DNA of 64,000 nt, from assembly GCA_029204225.1 (NCBI GenBank), contig CM055098.1:22323367-22387366 (forward strand). Reading direction: 5' to 3'. This document shows positions 11,950 to 23,284 of the stretch, piece by piece. The stretch's first letter is position 1. Each line of letters begins with the position of its first letter. The DNA is from Diphasiastrum complanatum. Taxonomy: Eukaryota > Streptophyta > Lycopodiopsida > Lycopodiales > Lycopodiaceae. The notes beneath the pieces were generated by a model that was given only the letters and a program-made list of their open reading frames with translations, was not told where the DNA came from and did no database searches. Both the position numbers and the translations under genes were made by a program.

Positions 11950-12934
11950 TTTGATTGAGCTCCTCCCTCACCATGTTCACACTTCCAAGAAAAACATTTG
12001 CATCAAGCTTAAAAAGCCTTCCTTGCTTGAATCCCTTTACAATGCAAGTATTATTCATCATTATGGAGCAAACACCTTTCTTAAAATGGACATCTAAGCC
12101 ATCATCCATCAATTGTCCTACACTTAACAAATTCTTAGTGAGTGTAGGAACATAGAGTACATGATCAAGATCTACTCTTTTAGAGGATCCAAGACTTAAG
12201 GGAATAGTTCCCACTCCATATATTCTACATTCTTGATCACTTGCTCTTAGAATAGACTTTTTCCAACCTACAAAAGGTACAAGAGTTGAGAAAAAATCCT
12301 TTTGAAATGTCATGTGGGAACTAGCCCCACTATCAATCCACCATGTGTCATTGGAGTAGCTCTTTGATGTTGATGTAGAAGCCATCAAGGATGAATCCAC
12401 TTCATCCTCATCTTCCACAAGAGTGAGGTTGCCTTGTTTGCTCTCTCCTTGTGCATTCTTCTTCTTGAAACACTCGGATGCAAAGTGCCCCTTCTTTCCA
12501 CAAAAGAAGCACTTGAGTTTGGGTTTGTTCTTCTTTCCACCTTTGGAGCTTGATGGTTGATCATCATTCTTGGTCTCCTTGTGTTGGATCTTCTTCTTTG
12601 ACTTTGTCTTTCCCTTGCTTGAGAAGTTGGCCTTCTCATCACCATCTTTTAAGGATCCAATCCTTTGCTTGACATGAAGGATCCTACTCTCCTTGACCAC
12701 AAGCACACTATGGAGCTTGTCAATGGAAAGTAGTGCATCTTGAATAGCAAAGCTTTGTACAAGATTGGAGAACTCATCTCCAAGACCATTCAAAATAATT
12801 TGAACAAGTTCATCATCATGAATACCCTCACTAATGATGGAAAGTTCTTTGTTGAGAGATTTTATTCTCAAGACATACTCTTGAGCACTCTCATCACTCC
12901 CTCTAATGCTTTGAAGAACTTTGTTTCTAATCAT
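11950..12934 (-). pseudogene. Copia C gag C-terminal half and protease
   Basis: Shows the UBN2-type gag helix region, a Lys/Ser-rich linker, a CCHC knuckle (CFFCGKKGHFASEC), then an intact aspartic protease WWIDSGASSHM and the LDHVLYVPTLTKNLLSVGQL block typical of Copia. The frame continues nominally to 11762 but leaves homology at the frameshift near 11950. Upstream, a short break separates it from the gag N-terminus. Confidence 0.92.
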
Positions 12935-12970
12935 AAGAACTCTAGAGGTATTTTTGGATTCATAAATCCC

Positions 12971-13276
12971 TTAGAGGTAGTTCCATGCCTCCTTGGCCAA
13001 GTTACAAGATGCCACTTCCTTTAGAAGTTCATTACTAACATTCATTTTCAAGCAATGTAATGCTTGTCTAGCTCTCTTTTTGTACCTCACTTGATCTTGC
13101 CCTCCTTGAGGTTCTTCTTCCTCTCCTATGACAAGATCAAACATATCTTGGAGCACAAGTAGTGACTCCATTCTTACTTTCCAAGTTGAATAATTATTAG
13201 AATTTATCCTTTGATCACTAGCCTCAAGAAGATAGGCTCCAATTAAACCCATTCTATCTAGTAACAAGTACAACAC
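12971..13276 (-). pseudogene. Copia C gag N-terminal part
   Basis: Contains the gag opening block NSNNYSTWKVRMESLL and the LHCLKMNVSNELLKEV/AKEAWNYL helices of the DUF4219/UBN2 gag family. Separated from the rest of gag by a stop and frame change near 12935-12970. Lies about 590 bp from the primer site, leaving a long untranslated leader. Confidence 0.88.
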
Positions 13277-13862
13277 ATGTACTATTCAAAGGCTCTCCCT
13301 TCTTCCTTTCTCAGAATTTAGCTAAAATGCTACTCTCTTGAATCTCACTAGACTCAAGAAGCAAGATCTATAATGATCTTGAACTCAAAAAGATTTGGGA
13401 AAGTGTATTATACACAATCTATTCACTTAGAACCTTGGATTTGATTTTTGGAAGTGCCAATGCCTTTCTATGGTGTTTAGAATTGGTTTTAGTTTCACTC
13501 TTGAACTAAAAAACATAAGCCTCAAACTCTCTCTCAAGGATTTGTAGTTTTAATAAGATTCTAACATCATTCACTCATCAAATCTATAATGGAAACAATG
13601 GTTTTTCATAAGCACATCACTAGTTTCACTCTACACAACGTTTTTGAAGCTCAAATAATGAAAAAACACAAAGTTTTGGTGAAAGTACAACTCCAGTAGC
13701 CTTTCACACGTGTGAGAAGTACATATGAACTTTACACACTAATTTGAACCTCAACATCACAAGTAAACTATTAGAAAAGGTCACCCTCCTTCAAAGTGAA
13801 TCTAGCACCAATGCTTTCACCAAAATGAAGATTTTTGGATCATCAACTAAGCTCTTTGACTT

Positions 13863-13875
13863 GGCTCTGATACCA
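13863..13875 (-). promoter_or_regulatory. Primer binding site of Copia C
   Basis: Minus strand TGGTATCAGAGCC, complementary to the initiator-Met tRNA 3' end, directly adjoining the 5' LTR. Confidence 0.95.
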
Positions 13876-14541
13876 TGTCAAATTTCAGAGTTTAAGGACT
13901 GAAATTGATCTACAAATGATCACAAAGAGTGATTGGTAGCTTGGGATCTTGATCTATATCAAGACTAGCTTCCAAATCTAGCTTCTACTTGACAATCTTT
14001 GTGATTTCAAGCATGAACAATAAAAAATGATGATCCACGACTTCACACATGTGAAGTACAGCTACTGTATGGCCTGATAACAGAGAAATAGTTTACTTAT
14101 CATTTACTAAGCATTCATCTACAAAGAAAGTGCTTAAGAGAGTCAAAACACAAAGATTGCTTCACAAACCAAGATTTCTCATCATTAGCTCAGCAATGGA
14201 TCCATCATGGATCAAGTACCAAATCACCATAATCTCTCTCTAAGATGCATCCAGCACGTGTGGGACAACTCATTGTACTCATCCATATCCACTTTGGATA
14301 AGATCTATCAAGTTTGCCACATCATCCATTGGTGGTTTGTGTTGACCTTCTAGATTCCTACAATCTAGGACCTAACTCCTATAATTTAGGAGATGTCATA
14401 TTAGACTCAAATGAAAGCTAATCAAAATTGATCTGAATATTACAAGTGTCATTTCACACGTGTGGACAGGTCCTCACATGTGTGGATCCACATAGATGTC
14501 AAAATACATCAAAAACCATGTGAAAATTGCTTACTTTAACA
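13876..14541 (-). repeat. 5' LTR of Copia C
   Basis: About 666 bp, matching 8636-9295 throughout with small indels. Two of its three CACACGTGTG-type palindromes have changed CG to TG or CA, while their partners in the other LTR keep CG. Confidence 0.95.
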
Positions 14542-14546
14542 AGATC

Positions 14547-14650
14547 AGACTAAGAATAATGGTTCATGCATAAGATTTGAAAGCTTAAGGAATAGTTTCA
14601 TGTTTTCTTTTTCCTGTTTTAAGGATAGAACCTATTTAAGAGAGGAAGAA
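14547..14650 (+). mobile_element. Element B internal region, part 2, with polypurine tract
   Basis: Continues B after the Copia C insertion and matches the reverse complement of A (23773-23880). The polypurine tract AAGAGAGGAAGAA (14638-14650) immediately precedes the LTR. Confidence 0.8.
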
Positions 14651-15135
14651 TGTTATGGCCATATTTTGCTGAGGACATGGAATAGTCCTAATATGGTAGA
14701 CCGGCCCTCCATGTTCGAGATTATTGGTCACGCCTAGATTTTATTCCATGTCAAGGCCTGTTGTGACTAATAATCTTGAGAGGACCTAGACGCTCTAATT
14801 GAGACATATGGAATCGTGCATGTATATGTGACTGATATAGGCAAGAGGTATGCATGAAGAGCTGTGATCTATTTATAGTTGACCATATGGGGATTGCATA
14901 GGTTCATGCACAGGATCCTACTCTATATTGAGATAGTGATTATTCCGTTGACGACTTTGGTCTAGGTTACCAGTTGAGCTCTTCTCCTCTTTCTATCACA
15001 TGGCATGGCTTGGGGGCTAGATCCAGGAGGATTCTCTAGGAGGGATCTAGGATTGGTTGGGTGGTTTTGCTCCACTGTCTCTCTTGTGTTTTCAATATCC
15101 TCATCTTAGGAGTTTGTTCTCTAGTGCTCATTACA
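14651..15135 (+). repeat. 3' LTR of element B
   Basis: Begins TGTTATGGCC and ends CATTACA. Matches the LTRs of element A in reverse complement over its whole length, but is much more diverged from them than they are from each other. On its right the integrase frame of Gypsy E resumes immediately, so B was inserted into E. Confidence 0.9.
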
Positions 15136-16853
15136 GTTGGTCTCCTAGCTCGTTAGCACACATCACACCTTCTCAAGTATTCTTCTATGTCTTTATGATT
15201 GGTCTAGCAACCAGTATCCTAATTGCAAGATCTTGCGAATTGTAATGTCAGATGCGAAGTAACCACCACACATGCCTTCATGTGAAATGGAGATAATCTG
15301 GGTGGCCTCATGTGGAAGGATACATCTTTAAAGGATACTGTCCAATCCTCTTCGATATAGTTTGTTGGGAATCAGCTGATAGGGTCTAGATTTTAGAATC
15401 AACTTTTGCAATTTTGCCTTAGGTAAAGATTTGTTAGGTTGGCCCCACATTAGACATTCCACAATGTCTGCGGCCCATTCAAGTATTATATCAATGTAAA
15501 ATAAGGTAGCATCCGGTATCTCATCATCAGGTCAGTCTCCTTCCTTTTGAATTGAGACACATGATCTGCCATATAATGGTGTTTTCCCTTGTGCACCACT
15601 ATTCAAAAATCAAACTCCAACTACGGCAACAACCATCAAGTAATCTGTCCCTGTGTTGCAAGTTTTATTAACAAGATAGAGCAAGGGTTGATGGTCCGTA
15701 TAAAATGCAAAATGAGTTGCCATCAAATAATGCCTAAACTTCTTAATCGCATAAATCATAGCCAGTGCTTCTCGCTCTATGGTTGAATAGTTTATTTATG
15801 ATTCATTGAGCTCGGATTGGAAAATCATTTTTGCACTCTCTTGGTTGGGTTAAGACAGCTCCCACCGCATACTTTGATGCATCAGTATGCACATGAAACT
15901 TTATGGACCAATTGGGCGGCAGTCATAAGATTGGCGCTGAGACCAATGCATCTTTAAGCTTTTGGAATGCCTGTAGGGCTTCCTCTGTCCAATGTGGTTC
16001 TGTCGTGAGCTTGTAAATTGGTCTTGCTAACTCCGCAAAATCTAAAATGAAAATCCGATAGTAGTTAGTGTGACCCATGAAGATGTAGACCGCGAATCGT
16101 CCCTGGTGGTGGCAGATCAACAATGACTCTTATCTCAATAGATCGGTGGTGATTCCGTGTCTTGATACTATGTGGCCCAATATCAGGCCATGTGTCACCA
16201 AAATTGACACTTTTTGGATTCAAGGAGATTTGATACTCACAGCATTACTTCAACACTTTCTCCAGGTTGGATAGGTGTTCTGAGTTTGGCTCATGCACGC
16301 ACAAATCATTCAAGAAAATCTCCAAAAATTTATGCAGGTACTCTTTGAATGCTGCTTGCATAACTCGTTGAAAAGTGCTTGGGGCATCAGAAAGTCCAAT
16401 AGGCATTACCTTATAGGCATAGGTCCCCCATTCAGTGGTGATCACTGTCATTTTCTGATCTTCTGGCGCTATGTTTACTTGATTGTAGCCATTGAAGCTG
16501 CCCAGAAAACTATAGGCTTCTGCTCCTGCTACTCTATCCAGAACACTTTTTGTGAATGGTAAGGAAAAATGGTCTTTCTTTGTAATCACATTCAACGCCT
16601 TTAGGTTCTCACAAATTCGCATTTTGTCATTCTTCTTGGGTACTATGATCATCTCTGTGTAGTTAGGATTGCAGCAATAATAATGGCTCACCTTGGGGAC
16701 GGCTCCATCCTCCAAGGGTATGGTATGCTGGGACTATGGTTGGTGGTATACCCTTCAGATCTTTGTAGGCCCATGCGAAACAGTCTTTGTATTCCACCAG
16801 CAAAGTACATAGCCTCTTGAATTGAGTGGCTTTCAACTGTTCTCCCACATGAA
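15136..16853 (-). pseudogene. Gypsy E pol relic (RT, RNase H, integrase zinc finger)
   Basis: Right to left: the pre-RT block (LVEYKDCFAWAYKDLKGIPP), RT (MIIVPKKNDKMRICENLKAL, FNGYNQVNIAPEDQ, WGTYAYKVMPIGLSDAPST), the catalytic box degraded to FLNDL (the first Asp of xxDD is now Asn), the GHTNYYRIFI block, RNase H ([27 protein letters not shown]), a linker, and the integrase HHCC finger (HEGMCGGYFA, then a C-x2-C pair) ending at 15136. Several frameshifts and stops occur. The left end is cut by element B and the right end by LTR F. Lineage: Tat/Athila-like by motif flavour. Confidence 0.9.
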
Positions 16854-17391
16854 TGTGAAGAATTTTAGATCATTTAAGATCCAAATCCATAACCTGATCT
16901 TTGGTTAGAAATAGATCAGCAATGTTGCCAATGTAGAAAAATCAACATCTACTCTATGAAAGAGATGCAAAATCAATAAGAACCTGATAAAATAAGCATT
17001 CTACACACAAAATTGCAAGATATCACAAATATAGTGCACCAATGGATAGATGAACCCAAGAGAACTCATGTATAAGCATGAAGTGAGATAAGAGAGAGAG
17101 AATGTTTCTCTTCCCATGAGTGTACAAATATATATAGCAGATCCATAACTCATTAATAAGTTTGGGTTTCTCTCCATAACAAAAACTCTAGCATTAATGT
17201 GGACTAGATTCAAATGTCTCCACATTCAAACTTGAATATCTAAAACTCGTGTACTACACTTTCCCACACTTTCAAAAAGTGCTTATTCAATGTTTTTAGA
17301 CTAATATAACTTTGAAAAGTCAAACTCTAAGTCTAATATGAAAATTGGCCTTAATTGCCAAATATAGATAGCAAAACTAGTTGAAATTTCT
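16854..17391 (-). repeat. 3' LTR of element F
   Basis: Minus strand TGAGAAATTTC...CTTCACA (TG...CA). A minus-strand TATATATA lies at about 17130. The polypurine tract GAAGAGGGAGTG (minus strand, 17392-17403) directly precedes it in element direction. Its left end interrupts Gypsy E pol at 16853. Confidence 0.7.
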
Positions 17392-17403
17392 CACACTCCC
17401 TCT

Positions 17404-17745
17404 TCAACTAGTTTTAGCATAGACTTTGAGAATGTGGTGGCTTAGTCATTATAGATTTCCACAAAATCAATGAATTAAGTAGTATAAAAGGTTTGATCAT
17501 TTCCCAAGAGAGAGAATAATCTCTTCTTTTGTATGATAAGTGTATGTAAGAAGGTGAATGGAATGTGATGTGTAATATTCACAATGAATACTACAACGAC
17601 ATATTTGGTTATCCAAAGATATTTGGGTAAATTGACATCCGGAAATACCAATGGTGAAACAATTTGGTCAAGATCTGAGATTATAAAGTTTACTTCATCT
17701 TCCAGGCTCTTAGGATAACAATAAGCAATCAAATCATACAGCAAC
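17404..17745 (-). pseudogene. Element F internal fragment, probable Copia integrase end
   Basis: Minus frame includes NLPKYLWITKYVVVVFIVNI, resembling the Copia integrase block where (N)xPKxxWxEAV is followed by xxxYLIN. Most of pol is absent, so F is internally deleted. Homology is short and the call tentative. Confidence 0.4.
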
Positions 17746-17759
17746 TAGCAAATAGATTC

Positions 17760-18434
17760 ATCAAACAGAATCGAATTGGCTAATGATTCCTCTTAATCGA
17801 ATACAGAGAATTAGTTCTTATCACAGGAAGCAAACAGAATCAAATTCGTTATCTGAACACATATCTCATTCAGAATTGAAAGAAGTTCTGCTTATGGTGA
17901 TGCTTAATAGCTTGGCTAATTCCCTGCACACATTAGTTAGAATTGCCGCTCTCTGGTGACGTCTGAAAATCCAAGTTAGAGTAACTGAAATTCAGTAAGA
18001 AATGAAAAGTATGTGTGACGCAAACATGCAAGTATCACAAATAGTTTCAGAGTGTATTCGCTCAATAGATAAGAAGTAATGCTGTAAGAGATGGCAGAGG
18101 GAAAGAATGCTCAAGCTTATAGAAACTGGCTCTCTTCTCTATATTGATACTCGAATCTGTGTTTGTATACAATGGCACAAAGTGTGAACCTTATAGGAAT
18201 GATCACTGGCCTGAATGACATTTATCAACCGCTAAGATGTCGGTTGATATCCACTAATGTCTCTATAGAAGGTCGCACAAAACGTCACGAGTTCTAACTT
18301 AAAAGTGAATTTACAAGATGCAAATAAGCCTTTACATGAATTTGAGCACTAGGCATATTTACATGTATAAAAATTGAAATTTTTTACAATATAAAACAAT
18401 AACTTTGGATAATGTGGGATCATGAGGCTCCACA
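17760..18434 (-). repeat. LTR of element G, right end defined
   Basis: Minus strand starts TGTGGAGCCTCATGATCC at 18434, immediately preceded in element direction by the purine tract AGGAAGGAGATA (18435-18446). The segment has promoter-like AT-rich sequence. The left boundary is not resolved, and no partner LTR was found. Confidence 0.5.
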
Positions 18435-18476
18435 TATCTCCTTCCTAAGCTGTGTAGTGGCTCATAAACAAATTCC

Positions 18477-18728
18477 TCACATTCGCCTTTGTCCTTTCCT
18501 GCTAGCTGGCTTTATATGGAAAATGGCTTTTGCTCGGGCTTCATAGTTGTTCAAGGCCATCCCTTTTGTAGCAAGGAAATAGTTATTCTTCTGATTGTTA
18601 TCTTCCTGGAAAGATAGATTTGGATAACCTCCCATTCCACGATTGCCCGATGGTATAAGAGGGTTGTTGATCAATGTATTATTTACAAGATGAGTATACC
18701 AACTATCCTCAAACAAGATTTCAGACAT
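18477..18728 (-). CDS. Unidentified 83-codon ORF just upstream of LTR G
   Basis: Open from ATG to stop, ending about 30 bp before the polypurine tract of LTR G, where the last ORF of a retroelement usually ends. Composition is mixed and protein-like (Asn, Lys and Arg rich, no low complexity). It ends in a basic cluster RKGQRRM. I recognise no domain. It may be the C-terminus of a retroelement polyprotein or captured sequence. No homologous copy is present in the window. Confidence 0.3.
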   Translation of the reverse strand: MSEILFEDSWYTHLVNNTLINNPLIPSGNRGMGGYPNLSFQEDNNQKNNYFLATKGMALNNYEARAKAIFHIKPASRKGQRRM

Positions 18729-18734
18729 CTTAGC

Positions 18735-19433
18735 AGAACGCAGTTAGTGAGAGGGCTGCATATGTATACTCTGGAAATTTCTTTTTAATGTACAATTTTT
18801 GAATGGATAGAAGTGCATAGGAAATGAGAGAACCAATATTTACATAATTGAATTTGTTTGAAACAATATGATTTGACAATCATCTTTTGTGATAATCAAA
18901 ATGCTAATTGCTTTATCATCTCACCCTTGATTTCATTCCAGAAATAAGCACATCAATATTAAGTATCATTATGTCAAAATCAAGATTTTCAATAAAGAGA
19001 TAAGCTTGGAGTACTTTCAATCAAAAGACATGACGACATACATTTTTACAAAGGCATGGAGCATGGATGCACACAACAGATTTTGTGCAATGCTAAGATT
19101 AAATATCAAAGCTTTCATGGATTCAGATTAAGGAAGTGTGTTGGAATATTATCCTCAGTATCCATTCCATTCAATTATCCAGTTTTCACATTTTTACTCA
19201 TGTTATCGCACCGTCTGCAGAAATACACGAGAATGGCTATGGGTCGGATTTGTCAACGACAGAGACTACCAAAGTGCATAGAACTATTGAATGTTACTAG
19301 AACATATTACCACTTGTTTTGAAGCTAACAACCTGCTCTAATTATTGTTAGCAAGTAGTTGCCTTGTATACTAAGTGACAACTCAATATGAACATTGCTC
19401 CAATTTTTTTTTTTTTAAATTATTTTTTTTTAT
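18735..19433. other. Unassigned AT-rich DNA
   Basis: No coding homology or repeat relationship was seen. Ends in poly-T runs leading into the palindrome cluster. Confidence 0.5.
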
Positions 19434-19657
19434 GGAGGCTCCACCCGCCCCGGTGGGTGGAGCCTCCAAATTTTTTCTTATGAAGGCCTCGCCGGGTGGG
19501 TAGAGCCCCCAATTTTTTATTATTTTTATGGAGGACCCCCCGCTGCCCAATTTTGTTTTTTTTTAATGGAGTTGGGTGGAGCCCCCAAATTTCTTTTTCT
19601 TTTTTAAATTTTTTATTTTTTTATGGAGGCTCCACCCGCCATGGCGGGTGGAGCTCC
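19434..19657. repeat. Cluster of GGAGGCTCC palindromes separated by poly-T
   Basis: Two strong hairpins, 19434-19467 and 19625-19657, each built from GGAGGCTCCACCCGCC and its reverse complement, with two degraded copies between them (about 19482-19512 and 19531-19586). Spacers are T-rich. The same palindrome class occurs at 36820-36982. Confidence 0.85.
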
Positions 19658-20271
19658 CAACATTAAATCCTTGATTCTTGGTTTGTGGACCTTAACTCTT
19701 AGCCCTTGGCCCTTAACTCTTAGCCCTCGGTCCTTAACTCTTAGTCCTTGGCCCTAAACTCCTGGACCTTAACTCTTAGCCCTTCGCTCTAACCCTTGGT
19801 CCTTAACTCTTGGCCTTTCGTCCTTGGTCTTGGGCCCTTAGCACCTAGCTCTTGTCCCTTAGTCCTCAATCCTTGGCCACTAAAACTTGGCCCTTCACTC
19901 TTAACCCTTGGTCCTTATATCGCCTCTCTCTCTCTCTTGGCCCTTAGCCCTTAGCCCTTAGCTTTTGTCCCGTAGTCCTCAACCCTTGGCCCTTGGCCAT
20001 TGAAACTTAAATCTTAGCGCGTTTCGTCTTGGCCCTTGCCCTTCATCCTTGGTCTTTAATCCTTGTTCTTAAATCCTTGGCCCTTAGCCCTTGATCCTTG
20101 ACCCTTGGCCCTTACCTCTTATCCCTTAGTGCTTAGCTCTTAGTCCTTAACCCTTGGCTATTAGCCCTTCGCTCTTAACACCTAGCTCTTGTCCCTTAGT
20201 CCTCAACCCTTGGCCCTTGGCCACTAAAACTTAACTCTTGGCCCTTCACTTTTAACCCCTAGTCCTTATTG

Positions 20272-20362
<91 letters not shown>
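20272..20362. repeat. (CT)n microsatellite inside array 1
   Basis: Uninterrupted CT tract of about 90 bp. Confidence 0.97.
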
Positions 20363-20365
<3 letters not shown>

Positions 20366-20729
20366 CCCTTAGCCCTTATCCCTTAACTTTTGTCCCTTAG
20401 TCCTCAACCCTTGGCCCTTGGCCATTGAAACTTAACTCTTAGTGCCTTTCATCTTGGCCCTTGGACCTTAATCCTTGGTCCTTAATCCTTGTCCATAAAT
20501 CCTTGGCCCTTGGCCCCTAGCTCTTATCCCTTAGTGCTTAGCCCTTAATCCTTAACCCTTGGCCATTGGCCCTTGGCTATTAGCCCTTTGCTCTTAACCC
20601 TTGGTCCTTAACCTTTGTCCTTAGCCTTTAGTCCTTGGCCCTTAGCCCTTAGCTCTTGTCCCTTAGTCCTCAATCTGTGCCCTTGGCCACTGAAACTTAA
20701 CTCTTGGCCCTTCACTCTTAAACCTTGGT

Positions 20730-20734
20730 CCCCC

Positions 20735-20807
<73 letters not shown>
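20730..20807. repeat. Poly-C followed by (CT)n microsatellite
   Basis: About 15 C followed by about 60 bp of CT. ORFs on both strands here are artefacts of the repeat. Confidence 0.97.
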
Positions 20808-20810
<3 letters not shown>

Positions 20811-21088
20811 TAGCCCTTAGCCCTTGATCCATAACCCTTGGCCCTTCGTCTTGGCCATTGGTCCTTCTATCTTGGCCCTTGGCTCTTAACCCTTGGTCCT
20901 TATCTCCTCTTTTAGCTCTTAGCCCTTCGTTTTTAGTCCTTACCCCTGGGCCCTTCGTCTTGGCCCTTAACCCTTGGTCCTTAATCCTTGTCCTTTAATC
21001 CTTGGCCCTTATCCCTTGACCTTGACCCTTGATCTTTTGCTCTTATCCCTTATCCCTTAATCCTCAGTTCCTAACCTTTGGCCCTCAA

Positions 21089-21744
21089 TGTCAGAGTTTA
21101 GGGAGTTTCTTTTGCAGGTAAGGACCTCGTGGTTGAGGCAAATCCTTTCATTCATTCATTCCACATTTGGTCTCAAAGATGATGTTATATTTGTTGGTTG
21201 GGTGGGTAAGCTCTAATCCACCACAATGTTTCTGCGTTTCAAGCATGCTTTGCTTCGTCAAAAGGTTCTACGTAAAAGAGGTTGTTTGAAGGGATCTACT
21301 ATTTTTATGGATGAAGACTTGACACCCATTCAATGGCTGCCACCATCTCAATCCCCCCCCTCCTCGTTGCTGCTGTCACAGTTTCCTCTCCCTTCGCTGC
21401 TACTACGCCCCCCCCCCTCTCACTGGTGCCACCTCATCCCCTTCCCACCTTGCGGCTACCACCATCTCAATTCCCCTCCCCCTCGCTATTGCTGTCATAG
21501 CTTCTCCCCTCCGCTGCTACTGAGCCCCCCCCGTTGATAAAACCTCCACACTTACTGCTAATGACACCTGCATCCTTGTTACTATAACCTCCACCCTCAC
21601 TACTGTTGCAACCTCCATCTTCACTACTACTACCACCTCAGCATTGTCCAATGTGTCTATTGTTGTCGTGGCACCCCCCTCCACCTCATCTTTTTTCACT
21701 ACTGCCCCTCCCTCTCTTTCATCCTCTTCCTCTTCCAGACCATC

Positions 21745-21835
<91 letters not shown>

Positions 21836-22110
21836 CTCCTCCATCCACGACATCCATTCTCTACACTCCCTCCAAATCAACTGAACTCTTTTCCTCTTTG
21901 GAAGATGACCCAATGAGAGCGAATCTACAGTTCTTGAAGCAAGAACTTTCACAATTGAAAGAAATAATGGTCTCCTTACTAAATCAAAAGAACCTACTGC
22001 AATCCAAAGTCGCTTCATTGGACGAGCAACATGAAGATTCATGGATAGCAGTCTTGAAGAAAGGCACCAAGGCTAGCGACCCCATTTCCTCAGTTATCTC
22101 AACCACCAAA
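21089..22110 (+). pseudogene. LINE ORF1 relic (two conserved pieces around low complexity)
   Basis: 21118-21330 reads in one frame through WLRQILSFIHSTFGLKDDVI, a TAA (21214-21216, likely from CAA), then KVLRKRGCLKGSTIFMDEDL, a block typical of LINE ORF1 proteins (chaperone region followed by an EDLT motif). A Pro/Thr-rich low-complexity stretch and a CA microsatellite follow. A short coiled coil then comes at 21898-22100 (LQFLKQELSQLKEIMVSLLN). The left end is truncated inside the CCCTTGG array. The two pieces precede the ORF2 endonuclease as expected for a LINE. Confidence 0.7.
21747..21834. repeat. (CA)n microsatellite within the LINE relic
   Basis: Uninterrupted CA tract of about 88 bp. 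Flanking ORFs coding Thr-His or Cys-Val repeats are artefacts. Confidence 0.97.
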
Positions 22111-22130
22111 GTGTTACTTTTTATTGTAGC

Positions 22131-23279
22131 ATGTTACCACCAGAGTCCTCGTCTTTTGCTGAGGATATTGGTTTTCCATATCAGGACCTCTCACCAGATA
22201 TTATCAGATTCTCACAGTGGGGGCATATTCTCCTCACAGGGGATTTTAATGCCTAGACATTTTTGAGACAGACAGAGTTCTTCGATACCACTGATCAGCT
22301 GCGTGTTCGTGCCCTTGATAGTGATATGCTTGGAGTTACCAGGACCTCCGCGGATAGTTTGGGACCTATTACTTCATATGGGGAGCACTTACTACAGATT
22401 GGAGAGGCACATGAGCTAGCCATTTATAATGGCTTACTCTACTGGCCACATTTAGACATTTATACATGCCACTCTCATAGTGGAGGACATAGTGTCATTG
22501 ACTACCTCATCGGGTCACCACCCTTTATTTATACCCCCAGTCTCTGACTTCCACGTTTCCCCCACCACCCTTTCCCATCAGTCATTTCTCTCCTTCGATA
22601 TCGGCCACCTTCCACCCACTCATTCATCTACACTATCCATGCTTACCCGAGCACCCACATACATATTTGATCCCACTCACATGCCACAGTTACGACAGTT
22701 CTTGGCTTCTCACTTTTACACTCCTTTCCTCATGACAGTCCAGTCGACACGTAGGCTACTTTTCTCACCACCTCTCTCCACGTGGCTACAATAGTACTAA
22801 CCCTCCTCACAAAACCCCATCCCAAAAAGACTCGACGCACACCTCGATCACTACACCCTCCATGGTATGATACCGAATGCCGTTCTCTTCATCAGTCATT
22901 AACCTCTTCACGTATCCATGCCCCACATCTATTTCAATCTTCCCGACGCTCCTACCATCGTGTTCTTCATCATAAGAAGTGTTCCTATGATGATTTTGAA
23001 GGGAAACATCTTATTGACCTTCTTTTCAGTTCTTCTTCGGGCACGTTTTGTTGTGAGTATATTCCTCGTTCTCCAACACCTCTCTTGGCGGACCTTCACA
23101 TTTGAAATGATTATGCTACTAGCTCGTATATCGTCCCTACTAACTCGCCTATTTCTATATCTCCACGACCACCTAAATTCTCCTTCTTTACATCTGACAT
23201 GGTACTTACAGCCATTAAGAAGATGAAGCCCCACAAGTCCATCCAAGATTCTCGTAGTAAGTGTCGCCTCTTTGATTCC
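22131..23279 (+). pseudogene. LINE ORF2 relic: endonuclease and start of RT
   Basis: The endonuclease (APE-like) is recognisable as LLTGDFNA (a stop at 22254-22256 follows directly), SYGEHLLQIGEAHELAIYNG, a GGHSVIDYLI block, and, after a frame change, a VSDFHV/LSFD segment where SDH is expected. The linker has PPWYDTECRSL and RSYHRVLHHKKCSYDDF. The RT start (VLTAIKKMKPHK) is then reached. Frame changes lie near 22540, 22790 and 23105. LTR element A interrupts at 23285, and the continuation at 30104 is already near the C-terminus, so most of the RT was deleted independently of A. Confidence 0.85.
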
Positions 23280-23284
23280 ATTGT

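Larger units (their letters stand above)
8636..14541 (-). mobile_element. Nearly complete Ty1/Copia retrotransposon C
   Basis: 5.9 kb, bounded by LTRs at 8636-9295 (3' LTR) and 13876-14541 (5' LTR), with a perfect 5-bp target duplication AGATC at 8631-8635 and 14542-14546. The initiator-Met primer site (13863-13875) abuts the 5' LTR. The single polyprotein order on the minus strand is gag (CCHC), protease, integrase, RT, RNase H. Only a few lesions are visible: a break in gag near 12935-12970, a frameshift near 11950, a stop near 10525-10541 and a frameshift near 9610-9705. The two LTRs differ by a few per cent, many differences being transitions, so this is the youngest well-preserved insertion in the left half. 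Confidence 0.96.
19664..21088. repeat. Degenerate short-unit array, CCCTTGG/CCCTTAG type
   Basis: About 1.4 kb of degenerate 6-8 bp units such as CCCTTGG, CCCTTAG, CCTTAAC and TCCTTAAC, all in the same orientation. It contains two nested CT microsatellites. Structurally like a variant-telomere or simple satellite array, but the units do not match the canonical plant telomere unit. A remnant lies at 30284-30330, beyond the LINE. Confidence 0.9.
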
